Shown one piece after another: positions 16,578-24,723 of a stretch of 32,613 nucleotides of DNA. The stretch spans positions 1 to 32,613 of the forward strand of contig JABDGV010000012.1 in the NCBI GenBank assembly GCA_013285825.1. The letters are read 5' to 3'. The notes under the pieces were generated by a model, which did not search any database, had not been told where the DNA came from, and worked only from the letters and a program-made list of their open reading frames with translations. The stretch comes from Bacteroidota bacterium. GTDB taxonomy: Bacteria > Chlamydiota > Chlamydiia > Chlamydiales > FEN-1388. Numbering within the stretch: position 1 is the first letter of the stretch; each line of letters begins with the position of its first letter. A program made the translations under genes and the position numbers.

Positions 16578-17486
16578 ATGAATTTCGAAAGAAGTCTAAT
16601 GAAAGCCGGACTCTACACAGCACTTGTAACTCCCTTTACTCCTGATGGCAACGATGTTCAATGGGAGCTGTTCGATGAACTGGTGAAACGACAGCTTGAA
16701 GCTGGAGTTTCAGGACTTGTTATTTTTGGCACAACAGGTGAGTCAGCAACAGTTACTCGCGATGAGCGAAAAAAGCTTGTACGGCGTGCTGTCGATAAAG
16801 TAAAGGGCCGCTGCAAAGTAGTTGCTGGTTGCGGAACAAACTCTACAAAAACCACGATCGAACAAGCTCAAGATGCACTTGATTCTGGAGCCGATGCGAT
16901 TCAAGTTGTATCACCATCGTACAATAAACCGACTCAAGAGGGGCTCTATCTCCATATCAAAGCTATCCATGATGCTGTCCCAATTCCTATGTGCCTCTAT
17001 AACATACCAGGAAGAACAGCCGTCAACATCGACACAAAAACCTTTACAGAGATCGCAAAGCTTAAGCGTGTGATAGGAATGAAAGAGTCTTCAGGAACTA
17101 TGCAGCAGCTAATGGATATCATTGAAGAGACACCCCATATGTCTGTCTTTTCAGGAGATGATATCCTCTTCCTCCCCTCATTTGCTTTAGGTGCAAAAGG
17201 ACTAACCTCTGTACTATCAAACCTTATTCCCAATACAATGCAAAAGCTTGTAACTCTTGCCTTAAGTAATAATATATCCGAAGCGCGGCAGCTGTTTTAT
17301 AAAATCAAACCCCTGATTCAAGCCTGCTTTTTTGAAACAAATCCAGCGCCTATCAAATTCCTGCTCGAATCGATCGGCATACCCGTCGGCCCCTGCAGGC
17401 TTCCTCTCGCCCCATTGCAGCCTAAAAACAAAGATCTGATCCTTAAAGCATTGAATACATACCATGAAACAAAACTCGGCTTTTGA
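16578..17486 (+). CDS. dapA: 4-hydroxy-tetrahydrodipicolinate synthase
   Basis: Condenses pyruvate with aspartate semialdehyde, the first committed step of the diaminopimelate/lysine pathway. The 302-residue (beta/alpha)8 protein has GTTGES (51-56), Tyr141 in LYNIPGRT, the Schiff-base Lys169 in GMKESSG, and FSGDD downstream. Length is typical (about 290-300). The ATG at 16578 has GGAG eight bases upstream; a second ATG at 16599 is less well supported. The last 23 bases overlap dapL, so the two are very likely co-transcribed. I could not find a convincing -35/-10 pair in the spacer shared with the Fic gene. Confidence 0.95.
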   Translation: MNFERSLMKAGLYTALVTPFTPDGNDVQWELFDELVKRQLEAGVSGLVIFGTTGESATVTRDERKKLVRRAVDKVKGRCKVVAGCGTNSTKTTIEQAQDALDSGADAIQVVSPSYNKPTQEGLYLHIKAIHDAVPIPMCLYNIPGRTAVNIDTKTFTEIAKLKRVIGMKESSGTMQQLMDIIEETPHMSVFSGDDILFLPSFALGAKGLTSVLSNLIPNTMQKLVTLALSNNISEARQLFYKIKPLIQACFFETNPAPIKFLLESIGIPVGPCRLPLAPLQPKNKDLILKALNTYHETKLGF

Positions 17487-18627
17487 GAGCTTACGCCCTC
17501 AATACTTATTTCAAGAGATCGTCAATAGAACCAACAGCTATTGTGCTAGCAACCCAGAGTCAAAAGTGCTTCGCATGGGAATTGGCGATACAACGCAGCC
17601 GCTCATTGCCCCAATCGTTGAAGCCCTTAAAGCATCTGTTCACGACTTAAGCAAGGATGACACCTATTCAGGCTATGGTCCAGAACATGGCATTCAGCCT
17701 CTTCGTAAAGCAATCGCAGAAACTTTCTACAAGTCAATCGGAGAAGATGAGGTCTTTATCTCTGATGGAGCCAATAGCGATATCTCCCGCCTACAAGTAC
17801 TCTTCGGCCATCAAGCGCAGATCGCAATTCAAGACCCCTCCTATCCCGCCTATGGCGACTGCTATCGATTACTCGATAAAAAACCGATCATCATCCCCTG
17901 TTCAAAAGAGAGAAATTTCTCGCCCGATTTTGAGAAAATCGAAGAGTGCGAGCTCTTCTTTTGCTGCTCCCCGAATAACCCCACAGGGACAGTATTCTCC
18001 CATGAGGAGCTTGAAAGGCTTGTACATCTTGCTAAAAAGAAAAAGTTCATCATTGCATTCGATGCAGCCTATGCAGCCTACATTCGTGGCCCCCATCCAA
18101 AATCGATCTATGAGATACCTGGAAGCCATGAAGTGGCCATTGAAATTGGCTCCTTTTCTAAAATGGCTGGAATGAGCGGCGTCCGCTTAGGCTGGTCAGT
18201 GGTTCCTCATAAAATGAAATATAGAAATGGACGCTCCATTAATCCTGACTGGATGCGAACTGTCTGCACGCTCTTTAATGGCGCCTCGATCCTTTCACAG
18301 AAGGCGGGAATTGCCGCCTGTACACCTGAAAGCCAAAAGCTGATCGCCCAGCAAATTGACCACTACCTTAAAAATACTGCAAAGCTGAAAAAAGCGCTTG
18401 AAAAGGCTGGCTACCAAGTCTTTGGCGGCGAGCATGCCCCCTATGTTTTTCTTGAGAGCGGCTTCTCCTCCTCTTGGGAGGCATTTGACCATTTTCTTAC
18501 CAAGTACCAGATCGTCACAACACCAGGAGTCGGCTTTGGCCAATCAGGAGAAGGCTTTATCCGCTTAAGCGGCTTTGCCCACGAAAAAGATATCGATGAA
18601 GCGTGCCGAAGATTATCAAGTTTGTAA
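17464..18627 (+). CDS. dapL: LL-diaminopimelate aminotransferase
   Basis: PLP-dependent enzyme converting tetrahydrodipicolinate directly to LL-diaminopimelate with glutamate as donor, bypassing DapD, DapC and DapE. The 387-residue product is a fold-type I aminotransferase with the DapL features GIGDTTQPL near the N-terminus, YSGYGPEHGIQPLRKAIA, FCCSPNNPTG, and the PLP lysine K233 in SFSKMAGMSGVRLGW. DapL is characteristic of Chlamydiota, plants and cyanobacteria. The ATG lies inside dapA (23-base overlap). The 3' end runs straight into an inverted repeat (18627-18723) that could act as a bidirectional terminator. Confidence 0.95.
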   Translation: MKQNSAFESLRPQYLFQEIVNRTNSYCASNPESKVLRMGIGDTTQPLIAPIVEALKASVHDLSKDDTYSGYGPEHGIQPLRKAIAETFYKSIGEDEVFISDGANSDISRLQVLFGHQAQIAIQDPSYPAYGDCYRLLDKKPIIIPCSKERNFSPDFEKIEECELFFCCSPNNPTGTVFSHEELERLVHLAKKKKFIIAFDAAYAAYIRGPHPKSIYEIPGSHEVAIEIGSFSKMAGMSGVRLGWSVVPHKMKYRNGRSINPDWMRTVCTLFNGASILSQKAGIAACTPESQKLIAQQIDHYLKNTAKLKKALEKAGYQVFGGEHAPYVFLESGFSSSWEAFDHFLTKYQIVTTPGVGFGQSGEGFIRLSGFAHEKDIDEACRRLSSL

Positions 18628-18723
18628 AAAATTAAACGCAAAGGCACTAAGTCGCAAAGAAAGGATCAACTAACCTTTTGCATCTCTTCATCTTTGCGCC
18701 TCTGCGTCTTTGCGTTTAATTTT
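18627..18723. repeat. Imperfect inverted repeat with 9-base internal period (element 2)
   Basis: The left arm (18627-18660) contains AATTAAACGCAAAGGC, CACTAAG and TCGCAAAGA. The right arm (18691-18723), complemented, reads AAATTAAACGCAAAGACGC, then AGAGGCGCAAAGA. The ends match almost perfectly, and the shared unit is NNCGCAAAG. It lies between convergent dapL and the serine hydrolase gene and may end transcription from both. Confidence 0.85.
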
Positions 18724-18752
18724 CCTATTAGAATGAGTTATGAGTAGATGTA

Positions 18753-19895
18753 CTACCCCTCACCGGTCTCGATCAGTTTTAAGAGAATCCTGTCCAAATC
18801 GTTGTCATCGCCTGTCGAGATCACGATTCCTCCGACACCAGTTTTGGGATTGAAGAACATGTTGGATGTAACTCCTTGTTCCCCACCGTTGTGCCCAAAG
18901 AAGCGCTTTCTATTAAACGCTTGGTAAAACCAGCCTAAGCCCATCTCGGGATCAACTTTTGGAAAAGAAACCCTTCGCATCAACTCAACAGTTGCACGCT
19001 TTAAAATTTCATGACCCTTATAGGTCCCATATTGAATAAACATGCTCAAGAAGTGCGAGAGATCAGTTGCTGTTGTTCGTAGCTGGCCATTGGGATAATC
19101 TGGGAAGGTGTAGTGCCCATACGGCTTTCCTTTTCTACTGTAGGGCATGGCAATCTCTTTAAGAGGAAGTTCCCGTAAAAACCACGCTGTCCGATTCATT
19201 TGAAGAGGTTTGAAGATGACGTTTTTGCAGTACTGGTCAAAAGGAGTTTTGGCAATCACCTCAACTAAATAGCCAAGTAATGCAAAGCCCATATTGCTGT
19301 AGGATGAGGATGTCCCGGGACGATCTCCTGTAAAGCTTCGATCAGCATCATAGTACCTGCCCTCTGGAGTAAAATAGTCCCGAATGAATGTCTTGAGAGC
19401 GATGGACGAGTCTTTACCATAGGCATAGAGATCAAGATCATCATAGCCCTCATCGCTAATCCCAGAAGTATGTGCCAATAGCATTCGAAAGGTAATGGAG
19501 CTGTTTGGATAGCGAGGATGGTTGATGGCAAAGGGAAGATAGGTATTTATTGGGTCATCAAGCGCTATCAACCCCCGATCATAAAGAGTCATAAGAGCAA
19601 CAGAGGTAACAGCTTTTGAAACGGACGCTATCAAAAAGGGCGTTGAGTCTACAACCTTCAGCTTCTTCTCTTTATTTGCTAAACCAAAACCTTTGGTCCA
19701 GACCAGCTTTTCGTTTTTGACAATAGCTGCAGTCAATCCCACAATGTGCTGCTGTTTCATTTCGTTTTGAATCAGCTCTTCAAGCTCAAGGGTGCCACCA
19801 AAAACTGGCTGTACCAATGCGATCAGAAGTATACAACAAATAGTACGAGCATCAGCCAAAGAAAATCTTGCGGACTTTTTCTGTACCGACGACAT
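18753..19895 (-). CDS. Secreted beta-lactamase-family serine hydrolase
   Basis: 380 residues with an N-terminal hydrophobic signal segment (about 18-33, cut probable after VFG). It carries the class C beta-lactamase / low-molecular-weight penicillin-binding-protein motifs: S91-VSK94, Y199-SN201 and HNGG (335-338). The active-site serine would act on D-Ala-D-Ala peptides, beta-lactams or esters; the family is broad (PF00144) and substrate cannot be assigned. Given the DAP genes nearby, a peptidoglycan role is possible, but this is inference. The ATG at 19893-19895 is preceded by GAGAG at about nine bases. The start overlaps the end of the upstream membrane-protein gene by 44 bases, so they form one unit with the metallophosphoesterase. 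Confidence 0.85.
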   Translation of the reverse strand: MSSVQKKSARFSLADARTICCILLIALVQPVFGGTLELEELIQNEMKQQHIVGLTAAIVKNEKLVWTKGFGLANKEKKLKVVDSTPFLIASVSKAVTSVALMTLYDRGLIALDDPINTYLPFAINHPRYPNSSITFRMLLAHTSGISDEGYDDLDLYAYGKDSSIALKTFIRDYFTPEGRYYDADRSFTGDRPGTSSSYSNMGFALLGYLVEVIAKTPFDQYCKNVIFKPLQMNRTAWFLRELPLKEIAMPYSRKGKPYGHYTFPDYPNGQLRTTATDLSHFLSMFIQYGTYKGHEILKRATVELMRRVSFPKVDPEMGLGWFYQAFNRKRFFGHNGGEQGVTSNMFFNPKTGVGGIVISTGDDNDLDRILLKLIETGEG

Positions 19896-20340
19896 AAATC
19901 AGCTCTCGATAGGATATGAAGATAAATAATAACACGCTCAGCCACATCTGCCCAAGCCAAAAGGGAATAAGTTCAACCCTGCTTGCTGTTTGTGTAATAA
20001 TGGAATGCATTTTCTCACCATGTATCCAAAGGTGAATGACATGCTCGATCAATCGAATAGCTAAACTTGCACATGAATAGACAATAGTTTTCCACACTAT
20101 GCTGTAGATGAGTGGCTTCTTTGAAAAGTACTGGATAAATGGAGTCTTATCAGCTAGAACAACTCCTTTTGCCATCACTAAAGAACCGCAGGCAATAAGA
20201 ATAAAGTTGTAGTGAAGCATATACTCTTTTTTCATCATCACTTCAGTAAAATCGGCCAAGGTAAATGCACAGAAAAAAAAGATAAAGACCGGGATCATGA
20301 GAGATAACTCTTCCGATAGCCAATTAAACATTTTCTTCAC
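19852..20340 (-). CDS. Small integral membrane protein
   Basis: 162 residues with four probable membrane helices (about 13-33, 44-62, 77-97, 128-148) and several His residues (IEHVIHLWIHGEKMH) between helices three and four. I do not recognise the family. The start is GTG at 20340: GGAG ends seven bases before it, and the GTGA overlap with the metallophosphoesterase stop supports it over the ATG at 20331. It is the middle gene of a three-gene minus-strand unit. Confidence 0.75.
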   Translation of the reverse strand: MKKMFNWLSEELSLMIPVFIFFFCAFTLADFTEVMMKKEYMLHYNFILIACGSLVMAKGVVLADKTPFIQYFSKKPLIYSIVWKTIVYSCASLAIRLIEHVIHLWIHGEKMHSIITQTASRVELIPFWLGQMWLSVLLFIFISYRELIYVVGTEKVRKIFFG

Positions 20341-21107
20341 GTCTGATCTCCAGGTTGTAAAACAAATATTTCAAGGTTTGGCAGAATTTGAACATGTGCT
20401 CGTGTATGCGTATGGCCCGCCAAGACCTCTCCCTTCATATGCCTATTTTCTAAAAAAAATGCACGAAGCATATCTCCCATAGCTTTAGAGGCAAAATGAG
20501 GGGCCCAATTTTTATCTGCTATTTCTCCTTCCCAAAGGCAAGCTTCAATAAAAGGTGGAACATGGGTTGCAATAAAGACGGTCTCAACTCCTGCCTGCTT
20601 TGCATGTTGAAGCTGCTCTTGCATATGCTCTACAGACTCATCGGCAAGCTCATTTATTTTCTCAAAACGCTCAGCAATGCTTCGCCCTTTGAAATCCATA
20701 ATTTCAAATGAATCCCGCACGATAATTTTTGAAGTAAAGAAATCGCCCTCTCGACCATCAGCCCAGCCATCATGTCCAATTAGACAGGTAGATGAGCTCA
20801 AATAAATAGGCTCTGATCGTTTGGTTAAGTAGTTCTCACTTTTGGCCTTGTTTCGAACAAGATCAATCCATTGACCGTAAAAATCGTGATTCCCCATGAC
20901 ATAGTAGATAGGTATCTTCAATCCTTTTTGAAGCTCATCAATAACAAGGTGCGTCTCTCCCTGATCTGAAATATCTCCGAGGAGCAAAATGGCATCAGCT
21001 TCAAGGTTCTTAAGTAACCCTTTGAAAAAATCGAGCCTTTCCGCATTAATATGAAGGTCTGAGAGACAAAAAATCCTATTTCCAGATAGCGTACACTCTA
21101 TAAACAT
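20337..21107 (-). CDS. Calcineurin-like metallophosphoesterase
   Basis: Binuclear metal phosphoesterase of 256 residues with the ordered motifs SDLH (16-19), GDISD (44-48), GNHD (72-75), a later ATHVPP and GHTHTR (231-236). No signal peptide is seen. Families with this layout include UDP-2,3-diacylglucosamine hydrolase (LpxH/LpxG) and various phosphodiesterases. Chlamydia use the metallophosphoesterase LpxG in lipid A synthesis, but the motif set alone cannot assign that role here. The start at 21107 lies only nine bases from the divergent gene at 21117, and no ribosome site is visible. It overlaps the next gene by four bases. Confidence 0.8.
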   Translation of the reverse strand: MFIECTLSGNRIFCLSDLHINAERLDFFKGLLKNLEADAILLLGDISDQGETHLVIDELQKGLKIPIYYVMGNHDFYGQWIDLVRNKAKSENYLTKRSEPIYLSSSTCLIGHDGWADGREGDFFTSKIIVRDSFEIMDFKGRSIAERFEKINELADESVEHMQEQLQHAKQAGVETVFIATHVPPFIEACLWEGEIADKNWAPHFASKAMGDMLRAFFLENRHMKGEVLAGHTHTRAHVQILPNLEIFVLQPGDQT

Positions 21108-21116
21108 GAATTAACT

Positions 21117-21545
21117 ATGATTCCCGATTTAACTACTGCTGAATTTGCACAAAGAATATTAGAACTTCAAGAGTTTCAAGTCGAAAAAGATTTCATGTCT
21201 CCGATGCGTGGGGCATATATCATAAGCACTATCTCATCAATCGCCTATATAATTTTGCGCTCATCAGTATTTGTTTCAGCAGTTATCGGCTTCAGCGCTT
21301 TGGCTCTCGGCTTGATTGCACGAAAAATCCTCGAAAGGTACACTTGTCTCTCACATCTCGATCAAAGAGCAATTGTACTTGAAAGAAAAATGGCGTGGCT
21401 GTTGCCAGCCCTTTTCATACTTTCAATCGCCTCGAGCTTTTTGTTGCCAAGACTCTCGATTGCCGCAACAGCTTGCTGCGGTATGTATGCGGGCATGACT
21501 TGGAACGCTCGAAGAGTTGTTACTTTGACGAGAGACACAAATTGA
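21117..21545 (+). CDS. Hypothetical four-helix membrane protein
   Basis: 142 residues with two hydrophobic hairpins (about 32-70 and 93-128) and a charged N-terminal helix. Family not recognised. There is no ribosome site before the ATG; TATAAA at 21099-21104 could be a -10 box, which would make the message nearly leaderless. The stop is 11 bases before the first MarC-family gene, so it may head that operon. Confidence 0.6.
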   Translation: MIPDLTTAEFAQRILELQEFQVEKDFMSPMRGAYIISTISSIAYIILRSSVFVSAVIGFSALALGLIARKILERYTCLSHLDQRAIVLERKMAWLLPALFILSIASSFLLPRLSIAATACCGMYAGMTWNARRVVTLTRDTN

Positions 21546-21556
21546 ATGAGAACCCT

Positions 21557-22150
21557 ATGTCGATTTTTTCGATAGCTTTGACCCTCTTTTTAGTTGCAAA
21601 CCCCATTGGGAACACCCCTGCCTTTGTATCGCTCGTCAAAGATTTTGAATTTGAACGTCAGAAAAAAATACTCTTCCGCGAAGCGATTTTCTCTTTTCTG
21701 ATTGCACTCTTTTATCTGTTCTTGGGCGAACCATTCTTAGCTGCTATTCAAATTCAGCCCTACGCGGTTAGCTTAAGCGGTGGCCTTCTCCTCTTTATCG
21801 TTGCTCTCCGCATGATATTTCCTCCTCAAGATACCAATGGATCTACCACTCGGCCCCAAGAACCATTCATTGTTCCCATCGCAACACCGCTGATTTCTGG
21901 AGGCGGCGTTTTCACAACGGTTATGATTTTCTCAAGGATAGAGCAGAACTACACCAGCATGTTTTTAGCAATCACACTTGCCTACTTTTTTGTAACTTTA
22001 GTTGTAGTATCAGCCGCCTACCTCCAAAAAATATTGGGCCGCAGAGGTCTAATAGCTATGGAGCAGCTCATGGGCATGATTTTGACCCTTATCTCTATGG
22101 AAATTATCGTAAAAGGCGCTCACATGTTTGTTCAAGCGCTTAATTCATAA
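21557..22150 (+). CDS. MarC/YhgN-family membrane protein, copy 1
   Basis: 197-residue protein with six predicted helices. The frame is open from 21395, but the start at 21557 (MSIFSIALTLFLVANPIGN) is chosen because the family begins with a short N-terminal helix ending in NPxGN, and the extension lies inside the preceding gene. It carries the internal repeat pattern of MarC proteins: NPIGN in helix one, and PLISGGG after a hydrophilic loop in the middle (residues about 94-110). MarC proteins are inner-membrane proteins of unsettled function, despite early links to antibiotic resistance. The copy 2 start is 12 bases downstream. Confidence 0.85.
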   Translation: MSIFSIALTLFLVANPIGNTPAFVSLVKDFEFERQKKILFREAIFSFLIALFYLFLGEPFLAAIQIQPYAVSLSGGLLLFIVALRMIFPPQDTNGSTTRPQEPFIVPIATPLISGGGVFTTVMIFSRIEQNYTSMFLAITLAYFFVTLVVVSAAYLQKILGRRGLIAMEQLMGMILTLISMEIIVKGAHMFVQALNS

Positions 22151-22162
22151 AAGGAAAAAATG

Positions 22163-22756
22163 ATGAGCCTTTTTACTCTTACATTAATACTCTTTCTCAT
22201 CATGGACCCTCTCGGGAACATGCACTTTTTTATCAATCACGTCGAAGGCATTAAGCCATCGCGTCAAAAATTTATCATCGTCCGAGAAATGCTCTTTGCA
22301 CTCCTTGCAATGATTTTCTTCAGCATCTTGGGAGATGCCCTCATTGACCTTCTCTCAATAAGTCAATCAACTGTTTATCTCGCCTCAGGGATCATCCTTT
22401 TGCTTACAGCACTTAGAATACTCTTCTCATCCGAAGAGCGTTACCCAAAGAAGTCCGATGAAGAGCCCTATCTCGTTCCACTTGCGATTCCAATCATTGC
22501 AGGACCTTCCCTTCTTGCAACAATTATGCTCTTTTCCGATACCGAGCCCAGCATATCAAAAATGCTCACAGCAATTTTTATTGCTTGGGCCTGCTCTGCC
22601 GTGCTTCTCATCTCCTCTAAACACGTCGTACGAGTACTTACCAAAAGCGGCCTTACTGCATGCGAGCGCTTGATGGGAATGGTTCTTGTTCTTTTATCCA
22701 TCCAACGTATTGCAGAAGGGGTCGTACTCTTCATGCAGCCGCATCAAATATCGTGA
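22163..22756 (+). CDS. MarC/YhgN-family membrane protein, copy 2
   Basis: 197 residues, paralogous to the preceding gene: first helix ends DPLGN, the central segment reads PLAIPIIAGPS, and the loop and helix order match. Of the two adjacent ATGs (22160, 22163) the second is preferred, with AAGGA seven bases upstream. The two copies are divergent, sharing mainly motif residues, which suggests an old duplication and possible heterodimers. The stop overlaps the GTG start of truA in GTGA. Confidence 0.85.
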   Translation: MSLFTLTLILFLIMDPLGNMHFFINHVEGIKPSRQKFIIVREMLFALLAMIFFSILGDALIDLLSISQSTVYLASGIILLLTALRILFSSEERYPKKSDEEPYLVPLAIPIIAGPSLLATIMLFSDTEPSISKMLTAIFIAWACSAVLLISSKHVVRVLTKSGLTACERLMGMVLVLLSIQRIAEGVVLFMQPHQIS

Positions 22757-23478
22757 ACTACGTTGCAATACTAGCGTACGACGGCTGCAGCTACTTTGGC
22801 TGGCAAAAAACTAAAGAGGGCCCTTCGATCGAAGAGGCTCTTGAAAGGGTCCTTGAGCAGATATTTCAACATCCAATTGCCCTTCAAGCAGCCTCCAGAA
22901 CAGATCGAGGCGTACATGCGGAGGGCCAAGTTGTAAACTGGACCTCTCCTAAAATTATCGACTGCGAGCGCCTCGTCATCAGCATCAATCAGCTGCTTCC
23001 GGGAAGTATTCGGCTGCTCTCTTTAGCAATTAAAGATGACACCTTTCATCCAACTCTTGACAACTCAGGTAAGCACTACTTGTACAGCATATCAACTGGC
23101 GAGGTACAGCTTCCTTCCAAGCGCTTAACCCATTGGCATATCCGAGAGCCTCTTGATATCAAAGCTATGCAAGATGCAGCAAAATCACTCATCGGTACGC
23201 AAGATTTTAAACCCTTTTGCAACTTTCGAAAGAATTTGCGCTATGAATCTACGGTCTGTACGATTACAAATTGCACCGTCGAACAACTAGATAACGAACT
23301 GATCATCAACATGATCGGCGATCGATTTCTTTATAAAATGGCCCGAAATATCGCAGGAAGCCTTGTGTACGTGGGACTTAAAAAACTTAAGTCATTGTTT
23401 GCTCAAAGCAGACCGGAGCTCGGTATCACTGCTCCTGCACATGGCCTTTGCTTAAAAAAAGTATTTTGTGAAAAATAG
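22753..23478 (+). CDS. truA: tRNA pseudouridine(38-40) synthase
   Basis: Converts uridines 38-40 of the tRNA anticodon arm to pseudouridine. The frame is open from 22660; the start is taken as GTG at 22753, giving MNYVAILAYDG, which matches the family start and makes a 4-base overlap with the MarC gene. The 241-residue product has YFGWQ, the catalytic Asp51 in SRTDRGVHAEGQV (the usual Ala after Asp is Arg here), FCNFRKN, and the C-terminal MARNIAGSLVYVG and APAHGLCL segments. It is shorter than E. coli TruA (270) but includes both ends of the fold. The ribosome site is weak, consistent with coupled translation. Confidence 0.9.
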   Translation: MNYVAILAYDGCSYFGWQKTKEGPSIEEALERVLEQIFQHPIALQAASRTDRGVHAEGQVVNWTSPKIIDCERLVISINQLLPGSIRLLSLAIKDDTFHPTLDNSGKHYLYSISTGEVQLPSKRLTHWHIREPLDIKAMQDAAKSLIGTQDFKPFCNFRKNLRYESTVCTITNCTVEQLDNELIINMIGDRFLYKMARNIAGSLVYVGLKKLKSLFAQSRPELGITAPAHGLCLKKVFCEK

Positions 23479-23501
23479 TGTTTGAACTACGAGGTGTATA
23501 T

Positions 23502-23873
23502 ATGAAACATCTATTTCTTTTTCTACTTGCAGTAAGTTCTATCAGCGCTGCAGATGTGCAGAACTCGGGACAAACATTTCTTCCCATCAGTTCCATCAAA
23601 TCACAATCGTACGATGCGAAGCAGGTGTGGGTCAAAGGGACCCTTATTGAAAAACATGGAAATGACGAATACTACCTTCAAGATGATAGTGATATAGTGA
23701 TACTCTTTCTCCCCACTGATGAACTCATTGCTCGCAATATTCCAGAGGGCACAAAAGTACAAGTTTTAGGGACGGTCGATTACAGCCCTGTATCGAGAAA
23801 TAGAACAGAGCTCGATGCGAATAAGATTATTGTTGTTGAGGCTGCGAAGCCAGCCGCTCCAAAATTGAAATAA
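23502..23873 (+). CDS. Secreted bacterial OB-fold (BOF) domain protein
   Basis: 123 residues starting at the ATG at 23502, with GAGGTG five bases upstream. An in-frame GTG at 23478 lacks such support. MKHLFLFLLAVSSISA is a clear signal peptide, cut before ADVQ. The mature part (VWVKGTLIEKHGNDEYYLQDDSDIVILFL, then GTKVQVLGTVD) has the beta-strand pattern of the YgiW/NirD-type OB fold found in periplasmic stress proteins. Ligand unknown. Its last 47 bases overlap the end of the convergent popT-like gene. Confidence 0.7.
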   Translation: MKHLFLFLLAVSSISAADVQNSGQTFLPISSIKSQSYDAKQVWVKGTLIEKHGNDEYYLQDDSDIVILFLPTDELIARNIPEGTKVQVLGTVDYSPVSRNRTELDANKIIVVEAAKPAAPKLK

Positions 23874-24723
23874 GTCCAAAGCCAAAGGCCATAGAGCACA
23901 ATGCACTGAAGGTTTCAACATTCCAAACAGGCAGAACTGTTTCAAAGGGCCAGACGACCTTGAGGGATCCAACCATAAAGCCGCATAAAATGGCGATGGT
24001 TGCATCATGGTATCGATCAAAGGCTTTGGATATCAACTTAGCTGAAACAAGAGCACCAAATAGAACTCCAAGGCCAACACTTGCAACTAATGAAAATGAG
24101 GCCATAGTAATCGTTCCATGGACAATATCTAAAATCGCCGAAAGAAGCGGTCCATACATTCCCATCACCGTAAGTACATAACTTCCAGAGATTCCGGGAA
24201 GAAGCATGGCAGTTACTGCTAAAATACCGGCAAAAAATGCTCTGAAATCAAATAAAAGAAGGGAATGAGAGACATAGCCTCCTTGAGTCGTGGCATCAGG
24301 TGCGCATAAAAAATAGGCTGCAATGGATCCTAATAAAAAGAGAACGAGCATTCGTACATTTGGTACTTTGAGTTGCCGATAGCAAAATGTGAGCGATCCT
24401 AAGACTAACCCGAAAAAGAGTGCGTAGAGCAGCTGACATCCTAAAGGAGATTGCAGTAAGAAAACGATTGCATGAGCGCAGGTTAGAAAAGAGCAGACAA
24501 CCCCGAACCCTAAGACGAGCAGAAACTTCCAAGCAACTGTAGTAAAATTGCCTCTAAGAAGCTGAGGCCAGCTTTGAGGCCCAAAGCTTGCTATAGCTTT
24601 CAAAAGGTCGTGATAAATTCCTAAGAGAAAATAGACCGTGCCACCCGAAATTCCGGGAATGGCATCGGCAGCGCCGCCAATAAGGCCGCAAAAAAAGATG
24701 TACCAAGAGGGAACAGGAATCAT
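23827..24723 (-). CDS. DUF368 membrane protein, candidate undecaprenyl-phosphate translocase (PopT family)
   Basis: 298-residue polytopic membrane protein. It has the diagnostic inverted-repeat motifs GGAADAIPGISGGT (16-29) and LLPGISGSY in the second half. The DUF368 family has been shown in other bacteria to return undecaprenyl phosphate across the membrane for reuse in wall and glycan synthesis; the role here is inferred. The frame is open to 24810, but the start at 24723 is chosen because it shares a base with the rodZ stop (TAATG), a typical coupled junction, and because the family begins immediately before this motif. Its 3' end overlaps the BOF-protein gene tail to tail. Confidence 0.85.
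   Translation of the reverse strand: MIPVPSWYIFFCGLIGGAADAIPGISGGTVYFLLGIYHDLLKAIASFGPQSWPQLLRGNFTTVAWKFLLVLGFGVVCSFLTCAHAIVFLLQSPLGCQLLYALFFGLVLGSLTFCYRQLKVPNVRMLVLFLLGSIAAYFLCAPDATTQGGYVSHSLLLFDFRAFFAGILAVTAMLLPGISGSYVLTVMGMYGPLLSAILDIVHGTITMASFSLVASVGLGVLFGALVSAKLISKAFDRYHDATIAILCGFMVGSLKVVWPFETVLPVWNVETFSALCSMAFGFGLISILERLASQPQQQ

Noticed and set aside
17657..18175. 172-codon plus-strand ORF inside dapL
   Set aside because: Out-of-frame shadow of dapL, rich in Ser, Pro and Lys, with no recognisable domain.
21395..21556. 54-residue extension of the first MarC protein
   Set aside because: It lies in another frame of the preceding membrane-protein gene, and the family start MSIFSIALTL fits at 21557.
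22660..22752. 31-residue extension of TruA
   Set aside because: It overlaps the MarC gene in another frame. The GTG at 22753 gives the family N-terminus and a GTGA junction.
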